This document shows positions 9,978-18,903 of a DNA stretch of 64,000 nt, piece by piece. Numbering within the stretch: position 1 is the first letter of the stretch; each line of letters opens with the position of its first letter. The stretch is from positions 186,001 through 250,000 of the forward strand of contig JALHMB010000004.1 of the NCBI GenBank assembly GCA_022844275.1, in the 5' to 3' direction. The notes under the pieces are model-generated. The model was given only the letters and a program-made list of their open reading frames with translations, was not told the DNA's origin and did no database searches. The position numbers were made by a program, and so were the translations under genes. The DNA comes from Hyphomicrobiaceae bacterium (GTDB taxonomy: Bacteria > Pseudomonadota > Alphaproteobacteria > Rhizobiales > Hyphomicrobiaceae).

Positions 9978-11412
9978 AGAATTCCGGTCGCAAGAGCACG
10001 AGCACGGTGAACAGCTCGAGGCGTCCGAGCAGCATCGCGGCTGAGAGCACCCACTTCGCGCCCGTCGGCAATGTCGCGAACGTGCCCGACGGGCCGACGA
10101 TTTCGCCGAGGCCCGGACCGACGTTGGACACAGCTGTCGCGGCGCTCGAAAGCGCCGTGAGCAGGTCGAGACCCATAGCGGTCAGCAGCACGGTGAACAG
10201 GCCGATGGTGGCCAGATAGAGCGCCAGGAACGCGACGACGGAGAACGGCACGTCTTCAGGCAGTCGCCGGCCGTTATATAGCAGCGTGACGATGCGATTG
10301 GGGCTGATCAGGTGCTGAAGGTGCGCACGTGTGAGCAGCCAGGAAACCTGAATACGATAGATCTTGATGCCGCCGGACGTGGATCCTGAGCACCCGCCGA
10401 CGAACATCAATATGAAGAAGATGCCAATCGCGAACGGCCCCCAGGTCGTGTAGTCGGCGGTCACGAAACCGGTCGTGGTGACGATCGATACCGCGTTGAA
10501 CGTCGCCAGGCGCACGGCATCAAGAAGAGGGATGTCGCGCGTGAGCTCGAGATAGACGGCTAGAACGACCGACGTGGCAGCGAGCAGTTTGAACAGCCCG
10601 CGCACCTGTGCGTCTCGCCATAGTATCTCGCTGTTGCCGCGCATGGCCTTGATGTACACGACGAATGGCAAGGCTCCGAGGATCATGAATACGACGGCAG
10701 CCCAGTCCAGCGCGGGCGATTTGAAGTAGCCAAAGCTTGCGTCGTGAGTCGAGAATCCGCCCGTCGAGACGGTTGCCAGCGCATGGCAGATGGCGTCGAA
10801 GGGCGTCATGCCGAGCAGCATGTACGTGAATGTGCAGGCGACGAGCAGCAATCCGAAAACGCCGCATATTGCCGAGACGAGATGGTAGGTCCGCGGCATG
10901 ACCTTCTCCGAGCGATCGGAGCTTTCGGTCTGGAAGAGCTGCATCCCGCCGATCCGCAGGAACGGCAACACGAGTATGGCGAACACGATGATGCCGATGC
11001 CGCCGATGCCTTGCAGAAGGGCGCGCCACAGCAGGATGCCGCGCGGCTGATTGTCGAGATTGACGATGACTGTGGCACCGGTCGCAGTCAGCGCCGAGAC
11101 GGATTCGAAGTAGGCGTCGCCAATCGGGAGGCCGAGGCCTATGAAGGGAATTGCCGCGAATGCAGATACCAGCGTCCAGCTGAGCGTCGTAAGGAGGAAG
11201 CCCTCACGAAGTCCCGCCTTGACCGGTTTGCGGTCATAGGCAAAGAGCACCATGAGCACGCCGATGAAGAGCGTGACGAGCGCCGAGACGGCAAACACGA
11301 GCCCGCTTGAATGGCCGTCCGCGTAGTCGACGGCCATGGGCATCAGCATCGCCACAGCCACGAGGCAGACCATCAGGCCGAGGGCCAGAAGGATGGGGCG
11401 AAACTGGATCAA
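9967..11412 (-). CDS. trkH: TrkH family potassium uptake protein
   Basis: A 481-residue integral membrane protein with the repeated membrane-pore-membrane pattern of Trk/Ktr channels; filter-like segments include SALTATGATV near residue 90, ATVSTGGFST near residue 215, SIVTTTGFVTADY near residue 310 and SSAATAVSNVGPGLG near residue 430, each with a conserved glycine. It forms the translocating subunit of low-affinity potassium uptake and needs a TrkA partner; trkA is 40 kb away in this window. The start is a TTG at 11412 preceded by GGGGAA; the N-terminus matches other TrkH proteins, whereas the first downstream ATG would remove half of the first helix. Confidence 0.93.
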   Translation of the reverse strand: MIQFRPILLALGLMVCLVAVAMLMPMAVDYADGHSSGLVFAVSALVTLFIGVLMVLFAYDRKPVKAGLREGFLLTTLSWTLVSAFAAIPFIGLGLPIGDAYFESVSALTATGATVIVNLDNQPRGILLWRALLQGIGGIGIIVFAILVLPFLRIGGMQLFQTESSDRSEKVMPRTYHLVSAICGVFGLLLVACTFTYMLLGMTPFDAICHALATVSTGGFSTHDASFGYFKSPALDWAAVVFMILGALPFVVYIKAMRGNSEILWRDAQVRGLFKLLAATSVVLAVYLELTRDIPLLDAVRLATFNAVSIVTTTGFVTADYTTWGPFAIGIFFILMFVGGCSGSTSGGIKIYRIQVSWLLTRAHLQHLISPNRIVTLLYNGRRLPEDVPFSVVAFLALYLATIGLFTVLLTAMGLDLLTALSSAATAVSNVGPGLGEIVGPSGTFATLPTGAKWVLSAAMLLGRLELFTVLVLLRPEFWRG

Positions 11413-11436
11413 CGGGTTCCCCGTCGACGGACGGCA

Positions 11437-11838
11437 TTAGGGCTTTGCAGGCGCTTTGCCCGACTTGGCCTTGCGAACTCCAACACTCCTGCTGCTTTTG
11501 CACGGCCGGCTGTTCACATGGCAACTGAACTCCGAGGTCGTCGTCTTATCACAGTTAACGGTCTTGCTTACCGACTCGCTGTAGCGACCCCATGGTGAGC
11601 CGTATTCCCAGACTGTGAACGACTCCCAGCTCTGGATGGCTGCCTTTTCGGCATCCTTCTTGGTCTTGCCGGTGCCGTTCCCGTCGTGGGTGTGCGTTTC
11701 CATGCACGTCTTGCGTCCGACAGCTACCCACGAATGGATCGAGGCAAGTCCGGTCTCCTGAGCCTGAACAAGCGCCGGCGTTCCGGCGAGCCCAATCAGC
11801 ACAGCCGCCCCCGCGGCCACCAAGCACGTACGCTTCAT
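11437..11838 (-). CDS. Small secreted cysteine-containing protein of unknown function
   Basis: A 133-residue protein with a clear signal peptide (MKRTCLVAAGAAVLIGLAG, cleavage near VQAQE). The mature part has four cysteines (in KTCMETH, VNCDK, EFSCHV and RPCKSS), suggesting two periplasmic disulfides, and a basic Lys/Arg/Ser-rich tail. The segment GKTKKDAEKAAIQSWESF looks like the charged helix of DUF4189-like or similar small exported proteins, but I do not recognise a family with confidence. Start chosen at 11838 with GGGAAA upstream. It lies upstream of trkH on the same strand with 25 bases between. Confidence 0.65.
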   Translation of the reverse strand: MKRTCLVAAGAAVLIGLAGTPALVQAQETGLASIHSWVAVGRKTCMETHTHDGNGTGKTKKDAEKAAIQSWESFTVWEYGSPWGRYSESVSKTVNCDKTTTSEFSCHVNSRPCKSSRSVGVRKAKSGKAPAKP

Positions 11839-12021
11839 GATGTTTCCCAGCTCATTGCAAGTTGCCCGCAACGGCCGAAGCGCGCGGACCGACTCCATCT
11901 GCCCACTTGGAACATGCCTGATTTGGTCAAGACGATGCTATGGCGCGGAAGCTACAGTGCACCGCATTCCGTTGGAATGCTTCCAGGATCAGGTCGCCAT
12001 ATTTGACCGTTCGCACGGGTA

Positions 12022-12477
12022 TCAGGTGACCACGAGGCGTTCCAGTGCCGCGCGGATGCCGGCCGGAATCGGCACGGGCTTGTTGGTCGCCCGCTCGACG
12101 AAAACATGCACGAGATGGCCTTCCACGCGGGCTTCATCCTCGCCCTCGCCGAATAGTCCGACTTCGTAGCGAACGGACGATTTTCCGAGTCGGCCGACCC
12201 TGAGGCCAGCATCGATTGCCTCCGGATAGGCGAACGAACGATGGAAGCGACACATCGTCTCGGCCATGATCCCGACGATCGGCGCGGTGTGAAAATCGAG
12301 GCCGCCGGGATCGATCAGATACCGGTTCACGACGGTGTCGAAGTACGAGTAGTACTCGACATTGTTCACGTGGCCGTAGACGTCGTTGTCCTTCCAGCGC
12401 GTCTGCACCGGCATGAACTGGGCGTACTGGTTGCGCCGCCCGGGCTCAGGCCGGCCTTCGGAAGGGGCATTGCTCAT
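12022..12477 (-). CDS. Acyl-CoA thioesterase, 4HBT (hotdog-fold) family
   Basis: A 151-residue hotdog protein. The motif RWKDNDVYGHVNNVEYYSYF near residue 28 matches the 4-hydroxybenzoyl-CoA thioesterase signature with the catalytic Asp followed by GHVNN. The middle part has the HRSFAYPEAIDAGLRVGRLG strand-helix pattern expected for these dimers. It would hydrolyse an acyl- or aryl-CoA in the cytoplasm. The ATG at 12477 overlaps the stop of the upstream RidA gene by 4 bases, so translation is probably coupled. The pairing with two RidA proteins suggests a common pathway producing reactive intermediates, but this is inference. Confidence 0.86.
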   Translation of the reverse strand: MSNAPSEGRPEPGRRNQYAQFMPVQTRWKDNDVYGHVNNVEYYSYFDTVVNRYLIDPGGLDFHTAPIVGIMAETMCRFHRSFAYPEAIDAGLRVGRLGKSSVRYEVGLFGEGEDEARVEGHLVHVFVERATNKPVPIPAGIRAALERLVVT

Positions 12478-12845
12478 GCGGGTGCCTTCTTGCTCGCGCC
12501 ACTCTTGACGGCAATGGCCATGATCTCGACGAGACAGCCGGGCGTGGCCATGCGCGCTTCGACGCAAGCGCGCGCCGGCAGGTTCTTCGGGTCCACCCAC
12601 TCCAGCCAGACCGTGTTCATGGCATCACGGAAGCGGATATCCGACAGCCAGATCACGACCTGGAGGATGTGCGACTTGTCGCTGCCACAGAGGGACAGGT
12701 AGCGGTCGAGATCGCCGAGTGCCTGCCGCGTCTGCCCGCCGACGTCGAGGCTCTCGTCGTCGGCGATGCAGCCGGCCGTGAAGATCATATCCCCTGCCTC
12801 CACCACATTGGCGAGGAGAGGCTCGAGCTCGCGACGGACGATCAT
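12474..12845 (-). CDS. RidA family protein (second of two tandem copies)
   Basis: A 123-residue YjgF/YER057c/UK114 protein. The C-terminal PARACVEARMATPGCLVEIM carries the Arg that positions the imine carboxylate in active RidA deaminases and the following Glu that activates water. RidA proteins are trimers that hydrolyse reactive 2-aminoacrylate-type imines. It is related to, but clearly diverged from, the neighbour at 12849-13196. The tail SGASKKAPA is an extra basic extension. It is separated from the upstream copy by only three bases and overlaps the downstream thioesterase start. Confidence 0.88.
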   Translation of the reverse strand: MIVRRELEPLLANVVEAGDMIFTAGCIADDESLDVGGQTRQALGDLDRYLSLCGSDKSHILQVVIWLSDIRFRDAMNTVWLEWVDPKNLPARACVEARMATPGCLVEIMAIAVKSGASKKAPA

Positions 12846-12848
12846 CGG

Positions 12849-13196
12849 TTACTTGATCGCGATGACGCCGATCTCGACGAGCAGCTTCGGATCGGCGAGG
12901 CGCGCTTCGATGCAGGCGCGGCCGGGCAGGTTCTTGCCGCCGGTCCACTCGTTCCAGACGACGTTCATGGCATCGCGGTTGCGGATGTCGGTGACCCAGA
13001 TGGTAGCCGACACGACCTTCGACTTGTCAGAGCCGGCGAGCGCGAGGATGCGGTCGATCTCGGCGAGGATTTCCTTGGTCTGGCCGCCGATGTCCTTGTT
13101 GCGGTCGTTCGCCGTGATGCCGGCAGTGAAGACGAACCCGTTCGCCTCGACGGCCTTGGAGAGAATGCCGGCGGACTCGTGTCTGATTAGGGCCAT
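12849..13196 (-). CDS. RidA family protein (first of two tandem copies)
   Basis: A 115-residue RidA-fold protein. PGRACIEARLADPKLLVEIG keeps the key Arg and Glu of the deaminase-type family. Sites shared with the next gene include TAGI/TAGC, GGQT, SDKS and a FNDAMN-like RDAMN segment, pointing to an old duplication. I start it at ATG 13196, preceded by GAGGAAG with a 9-10 base gap; the longer frame adds an 18-residue basic leader unlike the family. It is the first gene of a tight unit RidA-RidA-thioesterase. Confidence 0.88.
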   Translation of the reverse strand: MALIRHESAGILSKAVEANGFVFTAGITANDRNKDIGGQTKEILAEIDRILALAGSDKSKVVSATIWVTDIRNRDAMNVVWNEWTGGKNLPGRACIEARLADPKLLVEIGVIAIK

Positions 13197-13284
13197 GGTG
13201 ACGCGCTTCCTCACGCTGAATGTTGATGATGGCGGGACTTTACTTAGCACGGGCGCTGACTGAAGCCAGCCTCAGAACGCGTCC

Positions 13285-14454
13285 TCAGAACACGTTCGTG
13301 CCCTGCAGCGAGCCGACCATGAGGACGAGGCCGAGCCCGAGGACGAGGCCCGCACCGCCGATGCCGGCAGCCGTGCGCACGCGTGCACCCCACACGCTCT
13401 CGGAGCCACCGCCGAGCCGCATAGCGAGCTCACGCGAGCCGACTGCGAGCGCCGCCAGGAAAGAGACGGTGATGGCCGTGCCGATGGCCATGGCGAACGT
13501 TGCGAAGACGCCAGCCCACATCAGCCCCTGGCTGATCGCGAAGACGAGCACGAGGATGGCGCCTGTGCAGGGACGGATGCCGACGGCAAAAGCAATGGCG
13601 AAGGCCTGCCGCCATGACCACGGGCCCTGAAGCTGGCTCGGATCGGGCATGTGAGCGTGACTGCAGCAGCTCCCGTCGGCGGCGTGCACGTGGTCATGAT
13701 CATGATGGTTGTGTGCGTGCGAATGGGCGTGACCGTGCGAGTGTCCGTGATCATGTCCATGAGCGTGGCCATGGTGATCGTGCCCATCATGATGGTGATG
13801 ATGGCCGTGGTCATGACCACGGGCGTGCGCGTGGCCGATCGTTGCCGCCGGCTTCGGCCATGCAGCCTTGATCTGTGTGTAGAGGAGCCATGCACCGACT
13901 ACGGCCACGAGCCCCCAGCTCAGCGTCTCGAGCCAGGCTTCGGTCGATTTCATTGTCATGCCGGTCGCGCTCAAGACCACGACCAGAACGCCGACGACAA
14001 TCAGCGCCGAAAGCCCCTGAAAAGCAGCGGCGAGAAACGATAGCGCGATGCCGCGCCGAACCGTCTGCTCGTTGGCGAGCACGTAGGACGAGATGACGGC
14101 CTTGCCGTGCCCAGGCCCTGCGGCATGGAGCACGCCATAGGCAAAGCTCAGACCTGCGAGCACGAGCGTCGCGAACCACGGATCGCCCGTCCGGATATCG
14201 CGCACGGCAGCCGCAAGGCGACGGTTGATCTCCGATTGCTTGGTCATGATCCACGCATAGGTGCGCGCGAAAATCCCCTGCGGCTGCTCGGCGGCCTTGG
14301 CGGGCGGCAGGAAGCTCTTCGGTGCCGTCACCGGTGGCGCACTCGGCGCCTGCGCCAGCGCACCCACGCCCGGCACGATGAGGGCGATGAAGAGGAAAGC
14401 GCACGCCAATGTGCGCCACATCGCGACGGAAGGTCGGAGAGTGGATGCGATCAT
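13285..14454 (-). CDS. Nickel/cobalt transporter, NicO/RcnA family, with long His-rich loop
   Basis: A 389-residue membrane protein. It has an N-terminal signal-like segment (residues 12-35), the NicO motif GVLHAAGPGHGKAVISSYV near residue 107 and a second motif VGIRPCTGAILVLVFA near residue 291. Residues 208-268 contain 29 histidines and many Asp/Gly residues plus CC, a cytoplasmic metal-buffering loop. The family moves Ni(II) or Co(II), mostly outward, across the inner membrane. Its ATG overlaps the stop of the DUF1007 gene by 4 bases, and this DUF1007-NicO pairing is a recurrent arrangement that points to a metal-related partner. Confidence 0.9.
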   Translation of the reverse strand: MIASTLRPSVAMWRTLACAFLFIALIVPGVGALAQAPSAPPVTAPKSFLPPAKAAEQPQGIFARTYAWIMTKQSEINRRLAAAVRDIRTGDPWFATLVLAGLSFAYGVLHAAGPGHGKAVISSYVLANEQTVRRGIALSFLAAAFQGLSALIVVGVLVVVLSATGMTMKSTEAWLETLSWGLVAVVGAWLLYTQIKAAWPKPAATIGHAHARGHDHGHHHHHDGHDHHGHAHGHDHGHSHGHAHSHAHNHHDHDHVHAADGSCCSHAHMPDPSQLQGPWSWRQAFAIAFAVGIRPCTGAILVLVFAISQGLMWAGVFATFAMAIGTAITVSFLAALAVGSRELAMRLGGGSESVWGARVRTAAGIGGAGLVLGLGLVLMVGSLQGTNVF

Positions 14455-15359
14455 GAAGGTGGTCCGCAGGTGATCTTGGCCGCCATCGCTGAGCCGAAGC
14501 CGACCGACTGACTGCCGAACTGCTGGGCAAAAGCATCGCCGAGCTTGCTCGGGTCGGCGGCGGGATTGGGCTGCGCTGCGGATTTGGCGACATCCTCCGC
14601 CGTCGGCGGTGTCACGGCATCGGCAACCTCGCCGATCGTTGCCCGGCAGCCTGTCGGCGCACCCGCGCCCAGGACAACGGGATCCTTCTCCGCCATCTGG
14701 AAGGCAATGTAAAAGCTCGGATCGGCGACCGTGAAGTTAAAGCCGGGAGCATCGGCCAGGACGGGCTGGGCGAGCGGCAGCGTGAAGTGCAGGCTCAGCA
14801 CTTTCGGCTGCTCTGCAGGCTTCTCGGCGGTTGCTGCCGGAGCATCCTGTGAGCTTCCGAAAAACCAATTCCAGACGCGCGCGAAAAAGCCGGGCTGCTC
14901 GGCTTCCTTCTTAGGCACCGCGACGCCTGTTCCCTCGAAGGCCGCATCGCCGGTCTTCATGGTGACGTCGACCGCGCCCTCCGGCGCCTCGGCGTGCTCG
15001 AGCCAGAAGTCCTTCGGCGCCTCGAACTTCAGCTTCTCGCCCGAGAGCCGTGCTGTCGTGAAGTATTCGAACTCCTTGAGGCCCTCCATGTTGACCTTGG
15101 CAAGCTCTTCGAGCTCGCTGCGGTCGTAGGTGCCATCATTGTTCGTATCGAGGCCCTGGATGGCCATGGACGTGTAGAAATCGTCGAACGACCACTTCTG
15201 CCTGAGCCCGACGATCGTTCCGTTCTCGTAGAGGACAGTCGTTTCGGTCGTCACGAAGACGTGCGGATGGGCTCTTGCGCTGGCGGCGCCGAACAGGGCC
15301 GCGGCAGCGCCGAGCGCGGCGCCGATCAGACGTTTCCTCGGGGATCGCGAACGGACCAT
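14451..15359 (-). CDS. DUF1007 family secreted protein with an EF-hand-like site
   Basis: A 302-residue protein with a twin-arginine-free basic leader and signal peptide (RKRLIGAALGAAAALFGAAS, cleavage near ARA-HPHVF). HPHVFVTTE directly after the cleavage site is characteristic of DUF1007. LDTNNDGTYDRSELEEL at about residues 70-86 fits the EF-hand calcium loop (D-x-N-x-D-G-x-x-x-x-x-E). A Lys/Glu/Pro-rich linker separates two beta-rich halves. It probably works in the periplasm with the NicO transporter encoded downstream, perhaps as a metal-binding accessory; the exact role is unknown. ATG 15359 is chosen because it gives a clean signal peptide. Confidence 0.85.
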   Translation of the reverse strand: MVRSRSPRKRLIGAALGAAAALFGAASARAHPHVFVTTETTVLYENGTIVGLRQKWSFDDFYTSMAIQGLDTNNDGTYDRSELEELAKVNMEGLKEFEYFTTARLSGEKLKFEAPKDFWLEHAEAPEGAVDVTMKTGDAAFEGTGVAVPKKEAEQPGFFARVWNWFFGSSQDAPAATAEKPAEQPKVLSLHFTLPLAQPVLADAPGFNFTVADPSFYIAFQMAEKDPVVLGAGAPTGCRATIGEVADAVTPPTAEDVAKSAAQPNPAADPSKLGDAFAQQFGSQSVGFGSAMAAKITCGPPS

Positions 15360-15531
15360 GAGATCTCCAGCCGGAGGCGCGAATGGGCGGCAGCCGTCCA
15401 TGGGGCGCCGACAGAATAGCTGCTTCGAGGGCCCGCGCAAAATCCGTGTGACGCCCGATTGTTAGATCAGCCATCTGGCGACGGCCACTGGTATGGAGGA
15501 TTTAGCCCATATTGTGGTCGGCGACCGCCAA

Positions 15532-15999
15532 TCAGGTCTCGCGTGGCGGATAGCCGGCCCAGGGCCGTACGGCGCGAATCGACAGGTGGCTTTGGATCCG
15601 CGCGACGTGCGGGAGGCGGGCCAGGCGTTCGCGATGAATACGCTCGAAATCGGCGGCGTCCACTGCGACGACCCGCAGCAGGTAGTCCGTACCGCCCGCC
15701 ATGAGGTGACATTCGAGGATTTCGGGCGAGGCTTCGACAGCGCGCTCGAAGGCTTCCAGCGCCTTGTCGCTTTGCGAGCGCAGCGCCACCTCTACGAAGA
15801 ACTCCATGGCATAGCCAAGGGCGCGGCGGTCGAGCCGGGCCGTATAACCGGCAATGACGCCCGCCTGCTCGAGGCTGCGTATCCGCCGGTGACAGGCGGA
15901 CGGCGAAAGCCCGGCGATCGCCCCGATCTCGGCAACCGTTTGGCGGCTGTCCGTCTGCAGGGCGCGTAGAATGCGCCGATCGATCGGATCCACGCTCAT
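15532..15999 (-). CDS. Lrp/AsnC family transcriptional regulator (probable regulator of ald)
   Basis: A 155-residue protein with an N-terminal winged helix-turn-helix (DRRILRALQTDSRQTVAEIG, then GLSPSACHRRIRSLEQAGVI) and a C-terminal RAM/ligand-binding domain (GTDYLLRVVAVDAADFERI). It matches Lrp/AsnC length. It is transcribed divergently from alanine dehydrogenase with 139 bases between, the common arrangement for an amino-acid-responsive activator of ald (AldR-like). It would bind the intergenic region as an octamer or dimer and respond to alanine or a similar amino acid; the effector is inferred. Confidence 0.9.
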   Translation of the reverse strand: MSVDPIDRRILRALQTDSRQTVAEIGAIAGLSPSACHRRIRSLEQAGVIAGYTARLDRRALGYAMEFFVEVALRSQSDKALEAFERAVEASPEILECHLMAGGTDYLLRVVAVDAADFERIHRERLARLPHVARIQSHLSIRAVRPWAGYPPRET

Positions 16000-16138
16000 T
16001 CGAATATTATCCTGGAACTAGTCTATCAATCCGGAAATTATTGCATAAAGCCGGTGAATTACAGCTCGATTTCGTGTCGTTTTGCTCATCCTGAGGCTCA
16101 AAATTCAATCGTGGTGAGCGGCTGAGCGGGAGGACCCC
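16000..16138. promoter_or_regulatory. Divergent control region between Lrp-type regulator and ald
   Basis: This AT-rich gap (for example ATTCGAATATTAT at 16000-16012 and GAAATTATTGCATAA at 16033-16047) separates two divergent starts and should hold both promoters and the regulator's sites. I cannot define an exact operator. GCGGGAGGACCCC directly precedes the ald start and is its ribosome-binding site. Confidence 0.45.
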
Positions 16139-17254
16139 ATGCGGATCGGCGTTCCGAAGGAAATCAAGGTTCACGAGTATCGCGTCGGCATGACGCCGGT
16201 CTCGGTGCGTGAGGCGGTCGGACATGGGCATGAGGTCTTGGTCGAGACCAATGCGGCCCTCCGCCAGGGCATTACCGACGACGACTACCGCAAGGCCGGC
16301 GCGACGATCCTGCCGTCGGCTGCCGAAGTGTTCGCCAAGGCCGACATGATCGTGAAGGTGAAGGAGCCACAGCCCGCCGAATGCAAGATGCTACGCGCGG
16401 GCCAAACGCTCTTCACGTATCTCCATCTCGCCCCCGATCCCGAGCAGGCCAAGGCCCTCATGGCTTCGGGCGCTACTGCTATCGCCTACGAGACGGTGAC
16501 CAACGCACGGGGCGGCCTGCCGCTGCTCGCGCCGATGAGCGAAGTTGCCGGGCGCATGGCCATCCAGGCCGGCGCGCACTGCCTTGAGATGCGCCAAGGC
16601 GGCTGCGGGATGCTGCTCGGTGGTACGGCGGGCGTTCCGCCGGCCAAGGTAGTGGTGCTCGGTGGCGGCGTATCGGGCGCGAATGCGGCCCGCATGGCGC
16701 TCGGTCTCGAAGCGCAGGTCGCCATCCTCGACATCAACATCGATCGCCTAGCCGATTTGAAGAACCAGATGGGCGCCGGTCTGACGACGGTCTTTTCGAC
16801 CAAGCAGGCCGTCGAGGATTACGTGCTCGACGCGGATCTCGTGATCGGCGCCGTGCTCGTGCCGGGAGCCGAGGCGCCGAAGCTTATCACGCGCGACATG
16901 GTGAAGGCCATGAAGCGCGGCTCGGTCATCGTCGACATCTCCATCGACCAGGGCGGCTGCGCCGAGACCTCGCGGGCGACGACTCACTCTGATCCGACCT
17001 TCATTGTCGATGATGTCGTGCACTACTGCGTTGCCAACATGCCGGGGGCGGTGGCGCGTACTTCCACCTTCGCCCTCAACAACGCGACGCTGCCCTTCAT
17101 CCTGGCTTTGGCCGACAAGGGGCCAAAGCGCGCCATGGCCGAGAACCCCCACCTGCTCGCCGGCCTGAACGTCCATGCCGGACGGATCACCTACCCCGCC
17201 GTGGCTAAGGCCCTGGGGATCGAGGCGGTCCCGGCCAAAGCGGCAATAGCGTAG
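16139..17254 (+). CDS. ald: Alanine dehydrogenase
   Basis: At 371 residues it has the standard length. It starts MRIGVPKEIKVHEYRVGMTP, the family N-terminus; VKVKEPQPAE near residue 74 holds the substrate-binding Lys and TYLHLAPDPEQ near residue 94 the catalytic His. VVVLGGGVSGANAARMALGL near residue 170 is the NAD-binding Rossmann motif. The enzyme interconverts L-alanine and pyruvate plus ammonia with NAD. GGGAGGA precedes the ATG. Divergence from an Lrp-type regulator suggests induction by alanine. Confidence 0.96.
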   Translation: MRIGVPKEIKVHEYRVGMTPVSVREAVGHGHEVLVETNAALRQGITDDDYRKAGATILPSAAEVFAKADMIVKVKEPQPAECKMLRAGQTLFTYLHLAPDPEQAKALMASGATAIAYETVTNARGGLPLLAPMSEVAGRMAIQAGAHCLEMRQGGCGMLLGGTAGVPPAKVVVLGGGVSGANAARMALGLEAQVAILDINIDRLADLKNQMGAGLTTVFSTKQAVEDYVLDADLVIGAVLVPGAEAPKLITRDMVKAMKRGSVIVDISIDQGGCAETSRATTHSDPTFIVDDVVHYCVANMPGAVARTSTFALNNATLPFILALADKGPKRAMAENPHLLAGLNVHAGRITYPAVAKALGIEAVPAKAAIA

Positions 17255-17263
17255 CAACGAAAT

Positions 17264-17291
17264 CCCCTCTCACCGCGTGCGAGTAGAGGGG
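17264..17291. repeat. Partial palindromic intergenic repeat
   Basis: CCCCTCT at 17264-17270 pairs with AGAGGGG at 17285-17291, and the sequence then runs on as GGAAGTG. The arms and the trailing GGAAGTG match the repeat cluster at 33577-33700, so this is a decayed copy of the same element between ald and hisS. Confidence 0.6.
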
Positions 17292-17402
17292 GAAGTGAAG
17301 CTGCAACTTAACCGCTTCCCCGGTTCGGCTTTCGCCGCGGTGCGCAAAGGGTTATAAGGCGGCCCAATTGCTGCCATCCGTGAGGCACCGCGACCCGCCG
17401 TT

Positions 17403-18896
17403 ATGCAGAAAACGAAGAAAGATCAGCGCCCTGATGCGCGCCTGCCGAAGGGATTCCAGGATACGGGTCCGGCGGATGCCCGCGCGCTCGCCCGGATGCT
17501 GGCGACCATCCGCGAGGTGTACGAGTCCTATGGCTTCGAACCGCTGGAGACGAGCGCCATCGAGTACACCGACGCGCTGGGCAAGTTCCTGCCCGATCAG
17601 GATCGTCCCAATGCAGGTGTCTTCTCCTTCCAGGATGAGGATGAGCAGTGGCTTTCGCTGCGCTATGACCTGACGGCGCCGCTCGCGCGCTATGTCGCCG
17701 AGAATTACGACCAGCTGCCGAAGCCCTATCGGCGCTACGCCACAGGTCCGGTCTGGCGCAACGAGAAGCCGGGGCCAGGACGCTTCCGCCAGTTCACGCA
17801 GTTCGATGCGGACACGGTCGGCTCCGAGAGTGTCGCGGCCGATGCCGAGATCTGCATGCTCGCCGCCGACACCATGGAGCGGCTCGGCATCAAGCGCGGC
17901 GACTATGTGATCAAGGTCAACAACCGCAAGGTGCTCGATGGCGTGATGGAGGCCATTGGCCTCGCGGGCGAGGAGCACGCTTCGGGACGTCTCACAGTCC
18001 TGCGCGCGATCGATAAGCTCGACCGCCTCGGCATCGAGGGCGTGCGCGCGTTGCTCGGCAAGGGCCGCAAGGATGAGAGCGGTGACTTCACGCCGGGTGC
18101 CGGTCTCGGAGAGGAGCAGATTGCCAAGGTGATCGGCTATGTCTCGGTGGAAGCCGCCGCGAGCGGACGCGAGACCGTCGCACGGCTGCGCAGTGTGCTC
18201 GACGAAACCACGATCGGTCGCCAAGGCCTCGACGAACTCGATGAGATCGCGGCGCTTGCTGAAGGCTCAGGCTACGCGGCCGATCGTATCCGCATCGACC
18301 CCTCCGTCGTCCGCGGTCTCGAGTACTACACCGGCCCGGTTTTCGAGGCTGAGCTGACCTTCAAGGTCACCGGCGATGACGGCCAGCCCGTGCGCTTCGG
18401 CTCGGTCGGTGGCGGTGGACGCTATGACGATCTCGTCGCGCGCTTCACCGGCCAGCGGGTACCAGCGACCGGGTTCTCAATGGGGGTTTCGCGGCTGCTC
18501 TCCGCCCTCAAATATCTCCAGAAGGGCGCGTCTGCGGCCGGCACCGGCCCTGTCGTCGTCCTCGTCATGGACCGCAAGGATCTGCCGCGTTATCAGCGCC
18601 TTGCGCAGCGTTTGCGCCAAGCCGGCATCGCCGCCGAGATGTACCTCGGCACATCCGGCATGAAGGCGCAGATGAAATATGCGGATCGCCGTGGTGCGCC
18701 GTGCGTTGTCATTCAAGGTGGCGACGAGATCGCGAAGGGCGAAGTCCAGATCAAGGACCTGATCGAAGGTGCCAAGGCCGCCGAGACGATCAAGGACGCC
18801 AAGGAATGGCGCGAAGGGCGTCCGGCCCAGTTTTCCGTTGCTGAAGACCAGCTCGTTGCCGCCGTGAAGGGCGTATTGGAACGCCATTCGCACTGA
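17403..18896 (+). CDS. hisS: Histidine--tRNA ligase
   Basis: A 497-residue class II synthetase. Visible are the N-terminal [13 protein letters not shown], motif 2 ([20 protein letters not shown] near residue 115), the histidine-binding [15 protein letters not shown] near residue 307 and motif 3 ([13 protein letters not shown] near residue 357). The C-terminal anticodon-binding domain spans roughly the last 100 residues. It charges tRNA-His and is slightly longer than the E. coli enzyme, as is common in this group. hisZ follows after 7 bases, placing HisS and its catalytically inactive relative HisZ in one operon with hisG. Confidence 0.96.
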   Translation: MQKTKKDQRPDARLPKGFQDTGPADARALARMLATIREVYESYGFEPLETSAIEYTDALGKFLPDQDRPNAGVFSFQDEDEQWLSLRYDLTAPLARYVAENYDQLPKPYRRYATGPVWRNEKPGPGRFRQFTQFDADTVGSESVAADAEICMLAADTMERLGIKRGDYVIKVNNRKVLDGVMEAIGLAGEEHASGRLTVLRAIDKLDRLGIEGVRALLGKGRKDESGDFTPGAGLGEEQIAKVIGYVSVEAAASGRETVARLRSVLDETTIGRQGLDELDEIAALAEGSGYAADRIRIDPSVVRGLEYYTGPVFEAELTFKVTGDDGQPVRFGSVGGGGRYDDLVARFTGQRVPATGFSMGVSRLLSALKYLQKGASAAGTGPVVVLVMDRKDLPRYQRLAQRLRQAGIAAEMYLGTSGMKAQMKYADRRGAPCVVIQGGDEIAKGEVQIKDLIEGAKAAETIKDAKEWREGRPAQFSVAEDQLVAAVKGVLERHSH

Positions 18897-18903
18897 GGTT
18901 TCC

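Noticed and set aside
13651-13833. Short tandem DNA repeats resembling a CRISPR or microsatellite
   Set aside because: The repetition is caused by the CAT/CAC-rich codons of the His-rich loop of the NicO transporter.
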